Source: Batillaria attramentaria
Lineage: Eukaryota > Mollusca > Gastropoda > Batillariidae
NCBI GenBank assembly: GCA_018292915.2
Contig: JACVVK020000017.1
Coordinates: 202,001 to 266,000 of the forward strand
Direction: 5' to 3'
Length of the DNA: 64,000 bases
Made by a program: the position numbers and the translations under genes. Below, in pieces: positions 22,000 to 35,132 of this stretch; position 1 is the stretch's first letter; the number at the start of each line of letters is the position of its first letter. The notes under the pieces are model-generated. The model was not told the origin of the DNA. It saw only the letters and a list, made by a program, of their open reading frames with translations, and searched no databases.

Positions 22000-24900
22000 C
22001 TCACTCCTCTCTCCCTTGAATGAATGTGCAAGCAGTTCTCCCATAAACAATTAGTAGTGGTCCCTGGTGTGACTGTGAGTAAACAGTCGCCACTACTTTG
22101 ACCGCTCTACTGTGCGCTGGCGGAGCAAGAGACCGAGACAGGTCGCTGAGATTGCGGCAGCTGGAATACCAGCTTCTTCAACTTCTTGACAGCTTTCTGG
22201 CTCACATTGGGTTTAGAGTCTAGAGGCAGCGGATATCAGATTTCCGTTTGCCTTGCAAACCATGCAGCTATACTATTACTAGTTTTTAACAGTGCGTGAA
22301 CCGAATAATACATGTATACTGTAAGCAGCATGCATGACATGTACCTTATGGTGAAAGATAAAGTCAACATTTAGGTACTATTTAAAAAAAAAAAAAAATT
22401 ATCTATTTATTTATTTATTTATTTTTTATTTATGCAGATCACCAGTCTGACCCAGCTGTTCAATGGACCAGAGGTACTCGTCGCTGCGGGTAAGGAACGA
22501 TTCAAACCATTGCTGGGCTTTGAGTTCGAACCCACACCGCCACCTGCTCGTCCACGCAGTCATCCACGCAACGCAGATTTTGCTGCGCACAAGTTGAAGG
22601 ACAGACGAGACCGTCTGATGCGAACTAGTGAGTGCTGGATACTCCCCGAATTTAGCATCATATTCAGGTTTCTTTAAGCTAATGAAAGACCAGCGATGTT
22701 TGAGCAGTTGTCTTTTGATATCACTGGCAACCAAGTTGTGTAAATAAGTATGTGTGGTAGTAGGTTTAACCTGTTTTCCTTCTTTTGTTTTTAATCGTTA
22801 TTTTGCATTTTCCCTCAAAATGTTTCAAGATGTGGCCATGAAGCTCTGTATGTTAGCGCTTAACCTACTAGTAATTTATCAAAAGTCTTACTGGTCGCAG
22901 AATTCAGGATACGTAGTATTGTTCTCACTTATGGTGGGATTGACTTGACTTGTGACAGTACAATGGAAGCCTTTTTAGGAATTAGGTAACTGCATCGTAA
23001 CAATTAAACCATTGATTGATTGATTGAAATAACATTTTATTTCTTCAAGTGGTCATTTTGTGTTTTCCAAACAGAGGGTCATTGGAAAGTGTGGGTTACA
23101 ACCAACGAGTTGTCGACAGCAGGAACCACCGCCCAGGTGACAATTACTGTGTACGGTCACAAAGGCAACACCACACCGTTGCCTCTTGGTTATGGAGATG
23201 GACAGCACTTTCAGAGTGGACACATAGATGAGTTTGATGTAAGTATGGCAGTAACATCCAGTGTAGTGGGAGGGTGAATTTATCCAGATAAATATCTGAA
23301 GTTTTTTCCTTGGTTATCTCAGAAAAGCCCTTCGGGCTAGCAAGATTTAAAATCAACTAGCCCGAAACCATTTCCACTAGCCCAAAAATACATTTTGTCA
23401 AATATAGACCTATTCGTAAATAAAAAAAGATTCACAACACTTTGATAACTGTTATGAACACACGGTCGCCATGAAGGGTTTCCTGATTTCTGGGATGCGC
23501 ATGCGCGGCGCACTTCGCAGAGAAACCACTCTGCACCCACTGAGGTTTCAATGGAGAGTTGTAGGGAGTGGCTCGCGCTAAAAATAGTTACTCTCACCCG
23601 AGCGTCACAACAGAAAATCAGAGAGAGAGAGAGAGAGAGAGGCTCGCTGACAGTACCTTGTGCATTCAGCTCTGTGAAAATAGAGCAAGCTTTGCCTCGT
23701 AATCTCAACTTGTCCGGCGGGCCAGTGGTAAAACAATTTAACTAATCCGACGGTATTTTCACTAGTCTGTGGGCTGTCGGATGAGTCTTTTCATAATCCC
23801 TGCACGTGGAGCCACTTCAAGCCACTTTTATGTCAGGCCTGGGTCCTTAAGAGTTACGAGATGTATTTTTTTAATGTTGGGTGGTTGTTAATTTTGGTTT
23901 GTTTGTTTGTTTGCCAGAAACAAAGGTCACAGAAACAAAAGTTCTTGTGTATTTTTTTCCTATCCACATTACAAAATAGTGTCAGTGACTGGGTAAGGTG
24001 GATGAATGAGTTTGATATAGGGAGAGGAGGCAATGATTTTTCTCAGTAAACAGTAAATCTTATCTTCTCTCTAAACAGTAACTCATGCATGCACACTCAC
24101 ATGCATGACATCATACATGCAAACACAGGTGTGTGCATGCACGCGCGCACACATGCACACACAAAGTCAAGTCACCAAAGCATTGCAAGAAATGAAATGA
24201 AGATTTGATCAGTTGCAAGACAACGAAATCATGAACAGCACATGTGTAGACTCCATTATGACGAGGTTGTATAGATCAGAGAATTTGCTGTTCACTGCTT
24301 ACAGCAGACCGTGTCATGCACAAGGCATGCACTGTTCAGGAGCAAATAAACTCAATTCTTGACTCTTTTGATTCCTGTGACTAGAATTCAAATTTGATTA
24401 TTAAAACATGGGGTTCGTGTGCTACCAAGGGTTCATTCAGATGGCTCACAAAACACACACGCACAATCAGATCTTGACTCTCTTTGCCTTTCACAGCCAT
24501 GAAACTGCCTGGCGGTGTATTTGCTGTCATCCAATTGCCTAGCAGTCGGCCTATTGAGTGCTTGAATCCCTTTTGTGTGAAGGGAGGTACCCCTCCAGAG
24601 CAGGGTTTTGAAATATGGGCGCCCATAAAGATAGCAGCGGACAAGGACAGCTTTCATTGATAACACACAAAGGCTTGGCTCTTGATAGCTGTAATGACTG
24701 TGAATTCAATCTCACAGATTAAAGTAAATAGTTAATGTGGGAGACTCTTGTGTTAGGTTTGCTAGCAACGCTGATCTTGAAAATGGAGTGGGTGATTGTT
24801 TATGAGGAGACAGTTGTACAGCATGGTTGTTTCATTATTTGTCTTTTGCATTTTAGTGGTTTTGCAGGGTACAGTTCATTTACCTTTGCACAATACATGC

Positions 24901-26579
24901 AGGCTATGCACTTAAAGTATTGATGAAACTAATAGCTTTTCTGGCATGGGGAGGAGGAAAGACTGACTTGGGGGGGGGGGTGTTGCTCATCAAGCTATAG
25001 GCTTTGTGGCAGGGCAAACACATGTGTGCAGGGAAATAATAGATAATTATGTTGCTTGAAAATGGCAACTGAGATGGTCAGTAATGATATTCTAAACAGC
25101 CACCAAATATCGAAACATTATGCATTCACGCAGTACCTTTCAAGCACACCCACCAGTTATTGCCTTTTTTTTCTTTTTCTTTTTTGACAGCATATATGTA
25201 GTTACCCAGTCTGGACCAAGATTTGATGCAATTTATAATGTGCTGTTATCTATAATTCACACATTCATGTCATTTGTAAAATGGGCATTTCACGTTTTTG
25301 GCCGACAGTTTAAAAAAACCCAAAAAAACTGATAAACATAACTGTATGTGTGTGTGCAGCTGAGATTTCTTTTCACATTAGTTACACTGTTAGTACATGC
25401 CTGTAAAACATGATTTATGTTTATATTAACCTTGTCAGTTTTTCTGGTCTGCAGAGTGTTATGTAGTGATACACAGTAAAAGAGTGTGATGTGTAGATTA
25501 ATAACTCTAGCAATCTGCTTTCGCGTCCACTCTGTTAAAAAAGAAATCCGCCCATTTATCATTCACCTGGAGGCTAGTACATGTACATTATTGACAGTAT
25601 CATTGTGTGACTGTTTTACGAAAACATCAAGATGTCAGTGACGGAGAAAAGAAATTTTGACCTGCATTCTGCTTTGATTTGGCGTTGCCAAGAACGCGGG
25701 GCATGTTGCAAGATAAGCGTGGGTCGTAATTTATTTTGCTGATTTATTGCTACTAGTCTGGAGCCAGTGGAGCACTGTTTACACCTTACTTCTCAGTCAA
25801 GTGTGAGAAGGCCTTTAAGAGCTTACGACAAGAGGCGAGAGATTTTGTAATCTGTGTGAGCCTTTAACTGTTTCCGCATTACAGTGAAAGACGGCGAGGA
25901 AAGATCTGATCGTGCTGCATTTGTGCAGATTTTATTTTCAGGGAAGCTGTCTCAAAGTGCAAATTACTAATATTGATATATATCATTTGCATTTTTGCCC
26001 CTATGACCCATACCGTCACTCCAACCCCTACTACACTCACACATTCTGCCATGCCCCCTTCCTGTCCCCCCAAAAAGGGGAAAAAAAGAGAGCCACCTCT
26101 TACCACAAAAAAAACAAAAACAACAAAACATAACAAAGAAACTTGTTTGTTTACACATATTATATGCCGACATGTACAGAGAGAGAGAGAAAGAGAGAGT
26201 GAGCTTGCCAACTTCTTAACACATTTCATCCCTCACAGGGGTTCTGCATTTGTTTTATTCTGTTCCTACTACCCACATACTTTCTGTTTGGGTTGCTTTG
26301 TGTGGACTCAAACTGTAATTAGGATTAAAATTATTTTTAAGTGTGTTGTCTCACCTCTCTTGCAATTCAGAATCAAGCAGGAGTAACAGTTCTTTAATAG
26401 ATAATTTTGCAAGGGAGAACACTTTGCCTGTGTGCACCGTTGGATAGATCTGAAAATTTTCATGTTTCTGTATCGTAGATAATAATAATAATAATAAAGG
26501 GTATTTATGGCGCCCAATCTCACAGAGCTCAGGGCACATACATAAACTACACATAACATAAAAACAACGTATATAACGT

Positions 26580-26661
<82 letters not shown>

Positions 26662-29600
26662 TTTTTTGCAGGTGGCATGCAGAGATGGAGAGTGGGGAGG
26701 GGAGGGGCATGGGGGGTTGGTTCTACTGCATGGAGAAAAGAGTGTTTTAAGGTGAGACTTAAAGACTGCTAACGACTGAGCATGACGGATGAGAAGACAA
26801 ATATTGAAAATTCTGGGGCCGGGGAATAGGTTACTGCATACACTACATGGTACAAGTTGTGTTAACAGCATTAAGATGTCACTTCTGTTCCAGATTAACG
26901 TTGGACACATTGGTGAGATCTACAAGGTACGCATTGGACATGACAACACGGGCGACTTCCCCAGCTGGCTGTGTGATGAGGTGAGGATGAGGGACATGGA
27001 CACCGGTGAGGAACTCGTCTTCCCTGTCAAACGCTGGATTGCACGCGAGGAGGATGATGCTGAGATCTGCAGAGAGCTGCCTGTTGTTCGCCGTGGAGAT
27101 CCACATCTGCCAGGTAGCTGATGTGTTCCTGGAAAAGTTATTGGAAGAATATATGCAATATGTTCTTGACTCTGTCTCTGCACACTTTGGGGTGTTTATG
27201 GTTTACACTAATTACAGTCACAACATGAACACTTTTTTTTTATTTGCCCCAACACTTTTGCCAGCTCCAGTGGTGGTTTTACCCGGTCTGGGTGAAATCC
27301 ACGGAGGGCTCCGAAGCTGGGGCAAGTTTTTTTTTATTATGAGGATGATGGTACATGTATGGAGGTCCATATGGTTTGGGGCTGCATGACAGCTGCATTC
27401 CCTGCTTCCTAACATAAGTAACCAGGCCTGGGAAATACTGCACTTGCAGTGCGAGTCGTGTAGTCATCCACATTATGAGATAGTCATAATAAGGGAAGCA
27501 CCCCCAACGTCGCACCCATGAAGTGGGTGAGTCTGAGCTGTGTGGCAACAGCCTCCCCACTGGGCCCATAGCATGCCCGCTCTTGATATGAGCTGACCTA
27601 AGAAAATTTTCACTACACTGTAAAATTTGTTAAGCAGGTCTGACTGTATTCACAATATTGTTTGTGACGCTGTATTTACAACACACGCCATTTTATGTCG
27701 GTCGGTGGTCTAGTGGTTAAGAGACTTGTCACCAATGCGAGAGGTCAGGGGTTCGAGTCCCACTCAGGGCAAAGAATTTTTCCTTCTCGTATGTGGCACC
27801 GTTCATTCAGGCTGATCATCGGGGGTTCTCTCCGGGTACTCCGGCTTCCTCTCCCTCTGGTTTGGAAATGTTCAGCCCAGCAAATTGGAAAAATAAATGC
27901 AATTCTAAATTCCGAAATTTAAATAGCTGAGCTGACCCTTCGCACCACGTGATTGTAATGTGTTTATGTCCAGTGTGTGAGAGAATGCATGTGATTCACG
28001 TGAGCGTGCATGTTGGGTTCAGTTCGCGGCGCTTTGAGCCGATTCATGAAATTGGGTACATTACAATACTCATTATTATTACCCGTATTATTATTATGTC
28101 ATATTATGCTATCAGTTGGTTGTGTTTTTCATCATGTTGTTAGTCAGATGTTATGTTTTTTGCAAACAACACAAACTCCCAAAGGAGTGAGTTAGTTATT
28201 TAGGGTTGCACGCTGTGAAAGCAACAAAGACTATTTTGCGGCTAACTCGCAAAGGAAGACCACCATAGGATATCTACAACACGCTGCGTACTGTTGGTTA
28301 TTCTCTCACACCCTCATCATGACCTCTCACTCATTACAGAGCTAGCATTTGATGTGGACTTCTGTAGACATTTCCTATGCTGTAGAGCACCACTGCATTC
28401 ATCTAGAAGAGCCAAGACAGCCATTTCACCCACTTTTGAATTGCAAAGTTTGACTTTATGCAGTGTTATCCTTGTGCAGTAATCAAGTATGAAGTTACCG
28501 TGGTGACAGCAGACCTGTGGAATGCTGGGACTGATGCCAATGTGTACTTGACTGTGTATGGTGACCGTGGTGATACAGGGGTCAGGCAACTGTTCGCACC
28601 CAACAAGGACAGTGTCTTCAAAAAAGGACAGGTACTTGGGTGTGCATTTATTCTTCAGAGCAGGAAACACTGAGATTAATGTGGCTTATATGGGATAAGA
28701 ATATTTGAGTATTAAAACAAAAGAGTTAAGAATGGAGAAAGAAAATGAAGTGGTGGTAACTGCTATTGGGGACATACCAAGTAAACAACAAATTTGATTT
28801 AATAATTAATCCACCTGAAATAATGGCTCCTGTTGTCCGTGAAAAAAGGCATCTGTGCCAAAACATTGGGTTATCTGTCCATCTGCATTATTTCAAGTGG
28901 GTTATTGGCTCTTTAGTTATTTTCTTTCTACAGGAATGGATTTTGTGTCGCTCACAGAATTGGGGGGTGGGGTGGGGGGGGGGGTGTCGTTCAGCGTATG
29001 TTGTACAAGCACTGAAACAAACCAAAAATGAAGAGTTCCCTTCAGTTGTCTGATGTCCAAGGTGCGTTTTGATTTACTGGAGTTTCTGTATAATTTACAG
29101 ACCAATCACTTTACCCTGGAGGCAGTGTCACTGGGCAAACTGAAGAGGGTCATTGTTGGGCATGATGGGACAAATCCAGGTAACACATGCTGTTGTCATA
29201 ATCTGTGTTGTCATAGTTTTATTTTATTTCATTTTATTTTATTTTATTTTATTTTATTTCATTTTTCATAGAATAAGCACTGTACCTTCCGTTAATTAAT
29301 CTGTTGATTTTGTGTAATATTTTGTGAATAATTATGCTGTAAATGCAGCTGGGTAGTGGCAACTATTTACCAAATACTTCATATGTATTGCTTCCTTATG
29401 AACACTGTCATTCCCCTTCCTTCTAAATTGTGTACCTGTATTTTCACAGGTGAAGGCTGGTTCTTGGATAGGATCATGATTCAAGAACCTGAAGCCAAGC
29501 CTCATGAGATGTACACATTCTACTGTGGCAAGTAAGTTAAGCACATGAATTACATCAGGATGATGACGATGGTTACCACCCTAAGCACTTTATCAGGGGC

Positions 29601-32600
29601 AAATGTTTATTGTATATTTTTGCTTATATTATATAGTATGTTTTGGGGACGCGTTACGCATTTTCAAGGGACCTCTGCATACCAGTACACATTTTGAAAT
29701 GGCCGCAATTGCACCCACCTGTCAGCGCTTTGGCAGACTTCCTGCTTGCTGGGCTAATCCCTTGTCAAATACTGCTGGAGGGTAGTCGGCAGTGGGCAAG
29801 GCGAGTTTGATTACACTGGTCACTAGCCGGTCGAGTAACAACAGGAAGCATTCTGTGCAACTTTCTGGCACTTTGGTTCCCTTCACAGGTTGATGTCATA
29901 AAAATCAAAACCTTCCGTCTGATGTGTATGCACTTTTTTGTTTGTTTGTTTTAGTGCCATACACATTTTTACCAACCCCATGCTTTTTCTATTGCAAACT
30001 GCAAAACATCAGCATGATCCATGCTTTATGTTGTACACTGTATTTATTTATTTTTTTCTATCATGTGGACACACAATGTGGAATGTTTTGTTATTTTGGT
30101 AGCAGTGCATGTACTAGTTGTTTTGGGATTAGAAGTTTTTGTTGACATCTGTTGCTTGTTTCAGGTGGCTAGACGAAGGAGAGGATGATGGGAAAATTGT
30201 GCGGGAAATCAAGGTCCAGGATGAGTACATGGATGACATACTGGCCAAGAGAAATGTAAGACTCGCGTTTTATGAGTTGGCACATGTGGATGATTTTGTT
30301 TCTTTTATGTGTGTGTATGTGTGTGTGTGTGTGTGTGTGTGTACGCGCATGCTGATATTGAGAATTTTCCATTGTGTGCATATGTTATTTTCAGAATTTA
30401 TGCAGTGCTGGAAAATAATTATGATGACATTCCAACACAGACCATACTTACCCTTGCAAAATAAGTGTCTGCCAGTTCAATTTCTGAAAATACTAGTAAG
30501 AATGGATGAAAGCTGAACTTGTAAACGCTTCTGTTGTTTGTGTTTGCAGTGGGAGTACGACAAGTGGAAGTTTGACAGCAAAAACCAGGTGATGTTCTTC
30601 TCCCTGGTGACGGGCAAAGCGCTACGCATCAAAACTGACGGCACAGTGGACGGCTTAGGGGAGGTCACCGACCCAGGAGGTAAGGCTTTCATATGACACA
30701 CTGGAGGTAATGGATGGTTGGTTGGTTGGTTGGTTAATTGGTTCAATAGTTGTGAAGTGGATTTACTAATTCAGTTGCTAGATGAAATGGGTGTTTGTAT
30801 GTCTGTAGAACAACTGAAAAAGGAACTTGGCACACTGCAGTGCAGAGAACTGCGCTTACAGACACTTCATCTCACAGCACATAACAACAACAACAAATAT
30901 TAATACAGTAAGAAAAAATAAAAAGATAGGGAACAGAGTGTGGGTCAGGCCAAGTGACTAATAAGGACTATGAGAAGGCTAAACTGCAAAAGCTTTCACT
31001 GGCATACCACACAGCAATCTCTTGTCACTTGGTTTGTTTTTATTGTACAGTATGTTCTCTGTTACTGTGGTAAGGGAAAGTTGTGCTGTATGAAAAACCT
31101 TGTCCATCATTGCTTGCAATGTTTAATCTTTTTTTTTTTTAATATTGTTGTATTTTTCTTATTTTCCACAGCCATTTTTATTGTGTCTTCAAAGAAGCCC
31201 ATGGTGAGAATCTTCACCAGTCTGCTGAACAACCACTTCCATCTGGCCATCGACAATGGGAAAGTTGTCGGCCATGTGAGTACATTTTTATTGGCTCAAC
31301 CTGTACATATCTGTGATGCTTTGTTTGCATTCAGTTACCACAGTTATCAAGGGGTTGTAGGTAAAATTTAGTCACAGGCTGCCATAGGCCAGTGTCCACG
31401 CGAGTGGCAATCTTTCTTAATAATAATAATAAAGAAGACTTATAAGGCGCCTGTACATGTAAATGACAGGCTCTAAGCGCTGTACATCATAACTACATCC
31501 ACCGCACAATAAACAGCTTTCATACACATGCACAGACACACAGGGAACATTTAAACAATAACTCTCAACAAGCAGGCTGACATGGTGTGGAAGGGCAGGG
31601 AAGATCAGTTATCAGTTTCTTGATGTTTGATGAGTCCCATTTCCAGTTACCGGTATCGTGGTACATGAAAACTGGAGAATCAGGCATGTTTAACTGGGTA
31701 AGACTTTTGGTCCAGATGGTAGAGTCACTACTAATACTGTAAATGGTGTGGTCAGTCACCACCACGGTGCTTTGGGTGATCTGTCCTGAAGCTCTTCACA
31801 CTCTAACGCATTTCTGCTGCGCAAAGCAAATATCCTCTGGACGGTTCTATCTGGGCAGATCCAACCATGTTGGGTTCTTGACTGATAAATATGTGCAAGG
31901 ATTTATGCTTATGAATTGATAAGTAACTGCCACTGCAGTGGTATCAGATGTAATTTCAAAAACATGTATCAGTTCCCATGCATTATCTGCTCTTGACATT
32001 GCAGGGTCGCGGTGGTCCCTACTGCGAATTCCGCCTCCACGTTCAGAATGACCGCACTGTAATGATGGAGGGAGTGAAGAGCCCACTGCAGTTTATCTCC
32101 CTGCTGGACTCCGGCAAACTGGGCGACCCACGCGGGATCCTTGACAAAGACCCTGGCAAACGTTTCCACGTCTACTGCAAAGTTAGTGCTTAGAGGACAT
32201 GGTGGTGTTGGTACTGTTGGTCTTGCATGGAGCTTGGGAACCATGTGGGATGGGCATGAATTATGATGGTTTCGTATGTTTGTACCTAGTTTGCCTATGG
32301 CTGTGTGCACAGTATTTTCGTTCTTCAAAGTGTAAATTTATTGGTCTGGTTCACATTAGTACTGCAGAAAATATGATACCAGTTCCTGTGTGCAGGCCAC
32401 CCTGTCAGCACATTTACATGGCAAAAAGGGTGAATCGTTGTACAGTATCCCGATTTTCCAGGCTTTTCAATGATCCATAACGTATTGCATGTGAAATTTC
32501 CATCCCTCTCAGTAAGCTCACCTATTTTCAGCTTATCAGCGTCAGGTAATCCTCCAGATCACATTTTCAGTATGGCTCCTGGACCCTAGCCAATTTTGGA

Positions 32601-34813
32601 GTTTTTCTTCTTGTGTCCTCAATTCTGATGCCTTTTTTTTTTTTTTTTTTTCTTCTTCTTCTTTTGCCCTCAGCACAAGAAAAGGGAATGCTATCACACA
32701 CAAAAACAATTTTATTTTGTATCTGCATGTGGCCTTGTGGGTTATTCTGGACTAGTCCTTGTCATCTGTAATATTTTGACGTTCTCTAATACTTAAACAT
32801 ATTGTGAACTGTTCCACAGGGTATGCTGCGCCATCGTGGGGTGATCATGCTACGCACGTCCAACACACAGGCAGTGAGTGTTGACCATGACCTCAGTGTG
32901 TTCGGCACAGGGAAGTGTAACCGCGCAGCTCACTTCCGCGTCCACAAGGTGGAGTCTGGGGGTGTTCGCCTCTTCGAGAGCATGATCAACCCCGGCAAGT
33001 ATCTGCGTCTCTTTGATGGCAAGATTGACTGCCAGGTAAGAGAAAGAAATGCTTGTGCCAGCATGGAACTTTGGTGTAACTCCATTCTGAGAACAGCTCA
33101 GGAGAAGTAGATAAAGCATGTCATCCTGAGATGTTCTGAAAACAGAGTTGCGCAAAAATTTCATCAGAGAGCCATGATAGCCAAATGGTAGAGCGTTGGA
33201 CTGTCAGCATTGGGTTGTGGGTTCAAATCCTGGCTGGGAGCCGAGCATTTGTTCTGGTGTTTTCATCCTTGCCCTGTCTTTGATATCACTCATAACTGGT
33301 GAAAAGGAGAGAAAATAATCAAACAGTTGACCAGCCATGACTGCCTCAGCATGCTGATCGTGAAATGAGTTGACATACCCAGTTATTGTGAAGTGCCTTG
33401 ACTTGTCACACGGTTTATGGGTTTGATCTCTTGGTGTGTGGGGATGTTTGAACAAAAAGAAAAGCTGCATGTTTATGGATCTAAGCCTTCTGGATAGGAC
33501 TGAGAATGGTGATGAGCACTGAGTGTGAACTGAATGTACTTATTGCCAGAGTGCTAGACACTGTTATGTTTCATCTGATGTGCATATTATTCTTATTTTC
33601 TAGGCTTTGTTAACATGTTGTTTGTGTCTTCCCAGGGAACAAGAGATGAGAACTCACAATTTGTGGTGGAGAAGCACAAGGATAAGGGCTACATCACTGT
33701 CCAGTCTAAAAAACAGCGAGGTATCTTCCTTGGCATGACGCCGAAGGGAGAAGTCCGCCCTACAGTCGATACTGGTGTCAACAATGTGTGGCTCTTCCCT
33801 GAAGTGGTTGAGTGTAAGTAATTCACGATTTTGTTTGTTTTTGAGTGCGTATGTTCAACCATATGCATATGTATACTAAAAAAAAAAATTTTTTAAATGC
33901 AATTTTGAAAAATAAATGCTAATCTAAATTCCGAAATTTAAATAGCTGAGCTGACCCTTCGCACCACGTGATTGTAATGTGGTTATGTCCAATGTGTGAG
34001 AGAATGCGTGTGATTCACGTGAGCGTGCATATTGGGTTCAGTTCGCAGCACTTTGAGCCGATTCATGAAATTGGGTAAAGCGCCAATACAATACTCATTA
34101 TTATTACTATTATTATTATTATGCGTGTGTGCGTGTTTGCGTACATGCACGTGCATGTTTGTGTGATGTCAATCCATCTTATGCAGTGTTTACTTGTAGA
34201 ACACAGAACTGCTCCATAAAACTGTCCACACTTTACACTTGGCAGAGAGGAAGAAGAAAAATAGTAGATGATGAGAAGGAAGAAAGCTTGCTATGTTTGG
34301 CATTCTCTGTCAGTCTAAGTGAAAGAGCAGGTTTTTAAGGCTCTTCTAAAGAGCTGGATGCTAGGTTCTTTCCAGAGGTAGGTTAGTTAGTTAGTACAAT
34401 GTAATTTAGGGCTTCCAGAGGCTCGTGCAAAATGTTACACTGTGTTACTGAATCATCATTTGAAGCTTTTAATGTATTTGCACAGTTGGTGTGGCAAAGG
34501 TGAACCTTACAGATGACAAGCTGACGCCCATATCGGAGCGAGACATGGAGGAGGCGATCTCGTCACAGCGATCTCCAGAACCCAAGAAACCAGCCAAACC
34601 AGAGATTGCTGGTGAGAAATTCTTTTTCAAGAGAGTGTTTTTGCTCATGTATGGTAGCCTGCGATAATAAATAATTTTATGGCATGAATAATGTTCTGTG
34701 GTATGATTCCAGTGTCATGTGAACCAGCATAGCTAAATGCTTTAAAGATTGAAATCTAAGATTATAAGTCTTCAAAGAAGAGAACGCTGATGCATTTTGT
34801 CTCTTTATTAATG

Positions 34814-34849
<36 letters not shown>

Positions 34850-35065
34850 TGTGTGTGTCTGTGTCTGTGTGTGTGCACCAGCAGATGGTGACTGGAAGGT
34901 GACACTGAGCACATTGGAGAATCTGGAGAACGGTGATGTGGCGTTGGTGGCGTACGGTGACAAAGGTCGTTCAGACCCGATCAAACTTGTACCTCCTGTC
35001 AAAAATGGACCAGCTTTCCGAGCTGGCAGCTCTGATGAGTTCAAGGTAAATTATCACACAAACGT

Positions 35066-35132
<67 letters not shown>

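Noticed and set aside
27700..27772. tRNA gene candidate
   Set aside because: It is the head of the third SINE family; its body occurs at three other places.
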